DNA of 64,000 bases from Maridesulfovibrio sp. (GTDB lineage Bacteria > Desulfobacterota > Desulfovibrionia > Desulfovibrionales > Desulfovibrionaceae). The first letter of the stretch is position 1; each line of letters opens with the position of its first letter. Both the position numbers and the translations under genes were made by a program. Positions 60,725 through 64,000 of this stretch are shown one piece after another. The stretch is from NCBI RefSeq assembly GCF_963667685.1, contig NZ_OY763931.1, forward strand, positions 682,001 to 746,000. Direction: 5' to 3'. The notes under the pieces are model-generated. The model saw only the letters and a program-made list of their open reading frames with translations. It ran no database searches and was not told the origin of the DNA.

Positions 60725-60780
60725 TTGCCATCAAAGTCCATTAACTATATTGTGCTGTTAGCAAGCCGAAAAGGGCTTGC
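60725..60780 (+). promoter_or_regulatory. pdxJ promoter and leader hairpin
   Basis: TTGCCA (60725-60730), 17-bp spacer, TATTGT (60748-60753). Just downstream a perfect 7-bp stem GCAAGCC/GGCTTGC (60761-60767 with 60774-60780) would lie at or near the 5' end of the message, 35 bases before the start codon. No U-run follows. Confidence 0.4.
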
Positions 60781-60815
60781 CAGACAAATAAATCAATTCA
60801 TTGGAGGATATAATC

Positions 60816-61541
60816 ATGCCCCTTTTATGCGTCAACGTTGACCACGTGGCTACTCTCAGACAGGCCCGCCTCGGAACCGAACCTGATCCAATTACGGCAG
60901 CTGCCATGTGTGAACTCGCCGGAGCCGCCGGAATCATTATGCATCTGCGTGAAGATCGCCGCCATGTGCAGGACCGTGATATAGACCTCATCAGCAGAAC
61001 CATTCAGACTGATTTCCATTTCGAAATGGCTGCCACCGAAGAAATGCAGCGAATCGCTTTGGACATTGTTCCGGCCACTGTTTGCCTCGTGCCTGAAAAA
61101 CGCGAAGAACTCACCACTGAAGGCGGCCTTAACTGCATCGGCGAAGAGAAACGTCTCACTGAATACCTTGCCCCGCTGCATGAAAAAGGAGTTGGTTCAA
61201 GTCTCTTTATTGATGCTGCACCGGATCAGATAAAAGCCGCAAAAAACATCGGTGCTGAATATATTGAAATTCACACCGGCCATTTCGCAGATGCCGTTAC
61301 CCGTGCGGATCAAAAAGCAGAGCTGGCCCGCATTATCGACGGAATCAAGATGGCTCAGGATCTCGGTCTCAAAGTCAACCTCGGTCATGGGCTGAACTAT
61401 GTAAACATCCTCGACTTTGCGGATGTTCCCGGAATTTGTGAATATTCCATAGGTCATTCCATCATGTCCCGCGCTATCTACGTTGGTATTGATCGCGCTG
61501 TTCGTGATATGGTTGAAATAATTAGAAAATTTGTTGATTAG
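60816..61541 (+). CDS. pdxJ: Pyridoxine 5'-phosphate synthase
   Basis: Last ring-closing step of DXP-dependent vitamin B6 synthesis. 241 residues of TIM barrel with [52 protein letters not shown] and LGHGLNYVN. The ATG at 60816 has GGAGG seven bases upstream; the frame from 60801 adds five residues and is rejected. First gene of a run pdxJ-acpS-nnr-CBS-tsaE. Confidence 0.97.
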   Translation: MPLLCVNVDHVATLRQARLGTEPDPITAAAMCELAGAAGIIMHLREDRRHVQDRDIDLISRTIQTDFHFEMAATEEMQRIALDIVPATVCLVPEKREELTTEGGLNCIGEEKRLTEYLAPLHEKGVGSSLFIDAAPDQIKAAKNIGAEYIEIHTGHFADAVTRADQKAELARIIDGIKMAQDLGLKVNLGHGLNYVNILDFADVPGICEYSIGHSIMSRAIYVGIDRAVRDMVEIIRKFVD

Positions 61542-61544
61542 TTT

Positions 61545-61919
61545 ATGATCATCGGACTTGGAATAGATATAACAGAACTTGACCGTATAAAGCGTTCGCT
61601 GGACAAATACGGCGAACGCTTTGCGGAAAAGATCCTCACTCACAATGAAATAGATTTAATTCCATCAAAGAATCCCGTACCATACGTTGCTGCACGCTTC
61701 GCTGCAAAAGAAGCAGCGGTAAAAGCACTCGGTACAGGTTTTGCCGAAGGAATTACATTTCATACTATTGAAATAACCCGTATGGCATCCGGCGCACCAA
61801 AGCTCAATCTGCTTGGAAAAGCCTTGGAACACAGCAAGTCCATGGGGATCCAAAGCATGCACATTTCAATCACACATGGCCGCGACACCGCGGCAGCTGT
61901 GGTTGTTTTCGAAAACTAG
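61545..61919 (+). CDS. acpS: Holo-[acyl-carrier-protein] synthase
   Basis: Transfers 4'-phosphopantetheine from CoA to ACP. 124 residues, family length: GLGIDITELDRI with the Mg-binding Asp, RFAAKEAAVKALGTG with the catalytic glutamate, and ISITHGRDTAAAVVV at the end. Three bases after pdxJ, the classic pdxJ-acpS pair also found in enterobacteria. No separate Shine-Dalgarno, so coupled translation is likely. Confidence 0.96.
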   Translation: MIIGLGIDITELDRIKRSLDKYGERFAEKILTHNEIDLIPSKNPVPYVAARFAAKEAAVKALGTGFAEGITFHTIEITRMASGAPKLNLLGKALEHSKSMGIQSMHISITHGRDTAAAVVVFEN

Positions 61920-61957
61920 GATTTCCCCGGCGGCAGGGGAAGACAAAAGGAGTTCAT

Positions 61958-63490
61958 ATGTTCACACCGCTTCCCACTCCGAAAGAAATGTCCAATTGGG
62001 ACAAAATCACCATTAATGAAATCGGCATCAAGGGCGAAATTCTGATGGAGAATGCCGGGCGTGAAGCCGTTTTCACCCTGCTTAAGGGCTATGGCGATGT
62101 CTCCGGTGAAACTATTCTGATTATTGCCGGATCAGGCAACAACGGCGGAGATGGATTTGTCATGGGCCGAATGCTTGCTGATCTTGGTGCGGAGGTCCTG
62201 ATTCTGCATACTGCGCCAAAAGGTGATTATAAAGGCGATGCCGGATACCATTTGAAAGTCGCAGCCCGTATGGGCGTAAATATGAAGTTTTTCCGGCCTA
62301 CCGAAAACGTAGTGCTACCGGAAGCGGATATCATTATTGACGCTTTGCTGGGCACAGGATTTTCCGGTGAACTGAAACCTTTTGCCAAGGCGATTGTCGA
62401 AGCGGTTAATGAGACTGACAGTTTTGTTTTTTCGGTGGACATTCCTTCCGGCCTAAACGGTCTGACCGGATACCCCCAGCCTGTTGCCGTTCAGGCACAC
62501 ATGACAGTCACTTTTGAGGAAGCTAAAATCGGTCTTGCTTTGCCGCAGGCTGATGCTTACACAGGAACTTTAGTGGTCGCCCACATAGGTATTCCCAACG
62601 AAGTCAAATACAAACACCCTGCTACACATAAACTGATTTCTGAAAATGCTCTGGAGTACATACCAACCCCATCTCCTGCCATGCATAAAGGCAATTCAGG
62701 TCATGTGTTGCTGGTTGGCGCTTCCAGAGGATTGACCGGGGCCTTGCATCTAGCGGGGATTTCAGTCCTTCGTGCCGGTGCAGGGCTTGTGACTATGGCC
62801 TGCCCGGAAGGACTCGCCTCGGAAGTCAAAGGCGGCAAACCTGAATTGATGACTATGGCGCTTGGTTCCGGCGATCAATGGAATGATCAGATGATCGGAG
62901 AGCTGCTTGCCGAACTGGATAAATATGATGCTCTTGTCATCGGCCCGGGTCTTGGGCGCGACAAAGGAGCTCTTGATCTGGTGGAAGCTGTAGTCAGAAA
63001 TGGTTATCCACCAGCGGTTTTTGATGCTGACGCTCTGTTTGCTTTCGCCGAACGACCGCATCTCTTGGAATTGATAGATGAAAACACAATCATGACTCCT
63101 CATCCCGGTGAGATGGCCCGTATGGTCCATAGCTCAATCCCCGAAGTTGAAGCGGATCGCATTGGAACAGCCCGTAAATTCGCAACAGCAACCAAAACCC
63201 TGCTGGTTTTAAAAGGGGCCGGGACTATTATAGGCTGCCCGAACGGAGAAATTGCTGTCTCCCCTATTTCAGCTCCCAACCTTGCTGCAGCCGGTTCAGG
63301 TGATATTCTGGCCGGGATGTGCGGAGCTTTGCTGGCAAGAGGAATTCATCCTATGCAAAGTGCATGTATCGGGGTATACTGGCATGGACTGGCAGGACAA
63401 TATCTGTCTGAAAAATTTCCATATCGAGGAAACATAGCAACAGAAATAGCTGACATGCTCCCTCAAGTGCTCAAGGAGGAATTATGCTGA
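61958..63490 (+). CDS. nnr: Bifunctional NAD(P)H-hydrate epimerase / dehydratase
   Basis: Repairs damaged NAD(P)HX. The N-terminal YjeF_N domain (about 1-215) shows ENAGREAVF, GSGNNGGDGFVMGR and DALLGTGFSG. The C-terminal ribokinase-like YjeF_C domain (about 225-505) shows KGNSGHVLLVGASRG, VIGPGLGRDKGA, MTPHPGEMARM and NLAAAGSGDILAGM. 510 residues. AAGGAG precedes the ATG. It overlaps the next gene by 7 bp. Confidence 0.96.
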   Translation: MFTPLPTPKEMSNWDKITINEIGIKGEILMENAGREAVFTLLKGYGDVSGETILIIAGSGNNGGDGFVMGRMLADLGAEVLILHTAPKGDYKGDAGYHLKVAARMGVNMKFFRPTENVVLPEADIIIDALLGTGFSGELKPFAKAIVEAVNETDSFVFSVDIPSGLNGLTGYPQPVAVQAHMTVTFEEAKIGLALPQADAYTGTLVVAHIGIPNEVKYKHPATHKLISENALEYIPTPSPAMHKGNSGHVLLVGASRGLTGALHLAGISVLRAGAGLVTMACPEGLASEVKGGKPELMTMALGSGDQWNDQMIGELLAELDKYDALVIGPGLGRDKGALDLVEAVVRNGYPPAVFDADALFAFAERPHLLELIDENTIMTPHPGEMARMVHSSIPEVEADRIGTARKFATATKTLLVLKGAGTIIGCPNGEIAVSPISAPNLAAAGSGDILAGMCGALLARGIHPMQSACIGVYWHGLAGQYLSEKFPYRGNIATEIADMLPQVLKEELC

Positions 63491-63933
63491 AAGCCAAGGA
63501 CATTATGACATCCGGCGCCCTGACCCTCGAACCTGACAATGACGTTGCAACTGCAGCCAAGCTCATGCTTGAAAAACACCTTAATGGACTCCCCGTTGTG
63601 GACAAGGCCGGGAAACTTATCGGTGTTCTTTGTCAGAGCGATTTAGTGGCGCAGCAGAAGTCAATTTCCATGCCGTCTCTGTTCACCATTCTTGATGGTT
63701 TCATCTCTTTTTCTTCTAATGAAGAACTTGAGCGTGAAGTGAACAAAATTGCAGCCACCAAGGTTGAACACGCTATGACCCCTAATCCCGTAACTATTGG
63801 CCCTGATACCGAAATTGAAAAAATTGCCGACCTTATGGTTGAGAAAAAATTCTACACCCTGCCGGTAGTTGAAAACGGCAAGCTTGTCGGAGTTGTCGGC
63901 AAAGAAGATGTATTAAAGGTTTTAGCTAAGTAA
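63484..63933 (+). CDS. CBS-domain pair protein
   Basis: 149 residues made of two CBS motifs: IMTSGALTLEPDNDVATAAK with GLPVVDKAGKLIGVL, and AMTPNPVTIGPDTEIEKIAD with TLPVVENGKLVGVVGKEDV. Such free pairs bind adenine nucleotides and regulate partners. AAGGAGG five bases before the ATG. Between nnr and tsaE in one operon; the target is unknown. Confidence 0.93.
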   Translation: MLKAKDIMTSGALTLEPDNDVATAAKLMLEKHLNGLPVVDKAGKLIGVLCQSDLVAQQKSISMPSLFTILDGFISFSSNEELEREVNKIAATKVEHAMTPNPVTIGPDTEIEKIADLMVEKKFYTLPVVENGKLVGVVGKEDVLKVLAK

Positions 63934-64000
63934 TGAACAGTAATAAATTGATCATCAATCTGCCGGATGTAGAGGCGACCTTAAAGTTCGGCTCTACTCT
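63933..64000 (+). CDS. tsaE: N-terminus of a TsaE-like protein (cut by window edge)
   Basis: Only 22 codons are visible, starting at the ATG that overlaps the CBS gene stop by one base. INLPDVEATLKFGSTL resembles the start of TsaE, the ATPase helping make t6A in tRNA (LPDxxATxxxGxxL). nnr followed by tsaE is a known order in many bacteria. The Walker A motif is beyond the window, so the call is tentative. Confidence 0.6.
   Translation, partial: MNSNKLIINLPDVEATLKFGST

Noticed and set aside
1-64000. tRNA or rRNA genes, riboswitches
   Set aside because: I looked for T-arm GGTTCRAATCC-like blocks, 16S/23S landmarks and T-box, cobalamin, c-di-GMP and SAM cores in the gaps and found none; a covariance-model scan would be decisive.

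Overview
The window (64 kb, mid-40s percent G+C by eye) reads as ordinary chromosome of a Desulfovibrio-like sulfate reducer, probably a marine Desulfovibrionales member (Maridesulfovibrio-like). The best marker is the adenylate kinase, whose metal motif C129-x5-H135-x15-C151-x2-C154 matches the published Desulfovibrio gigas enzyme in spacing and numbering. dapL-type lysine synthesis, a nadC-nadA-nadB operon, a hemA/ccsA/precorrin-2 dehydrogenase operon and a LapA/LapB pair fit. I see no rRNA, tRNA, CRISPR, IS element or prophage.

Layout. 1-3.4 kb: ileS (cut by the window edge), a DUF493 gene and two unrecognised genes. 3.4-7 kb: NAD synthesis operon on the minus strand. 7.1-12 kb: mgtE, a left-handed beta-helix protein, then tilS-adk. 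12.2-15.4 kb: tetrapyrrole operon. 15.5-21.3 kb: two glycosyltransferases, cheR, an HDOD protein and a PAS histidine kinase. 21.4-34.1 kb: minus-strand housekeeping: rarA, rsmE, a long HIT-lapA-lapB-mutS-lipoprotein-lysA run, then xerD with a DHH-CBS-nucleotidyltransferase fusion. 34.2-38.9 kb: dapL-folK, a small metal-site membrane protein, a 600-bp AT-rich gap and a periplasmic TPR protein. 39-47.1 kb: gadB, a small ORF and an M20 amidohydrolase, facing a potassium channel fused to a hemerythrin domain, then alkD and trkH/trkA. 47.2-58.7 kb: rpsT, glyQS, recO, rodZ, two parvulin-type chaperones, mfd, cheW. 59.2-64 kb: ugd, then pdxJ-acpS-nnr-CBS-tsaE (cut by the window edge).

The most unusual items are the potassium channel carrying a complete C-terminal hemerythrin site (all seven iron ligands), next to gadB and the Trk uptake genes; folK, whose N-terminal motif lies upstream of any ATG/GTG/TTG although a perfect Shine-Dalgarno is in place; and a family of about 60-100 bp intergenic repeats (four copies between 12.1 and 23.8 kb), one of which supplies the Shine-Dalgarno of rarA. 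Several genes start at TTG or GTG (mutS, mfd, surA-like, rpsT, trkA, lapB). All functional calls are by reading motifs and recalling families; no search was run.
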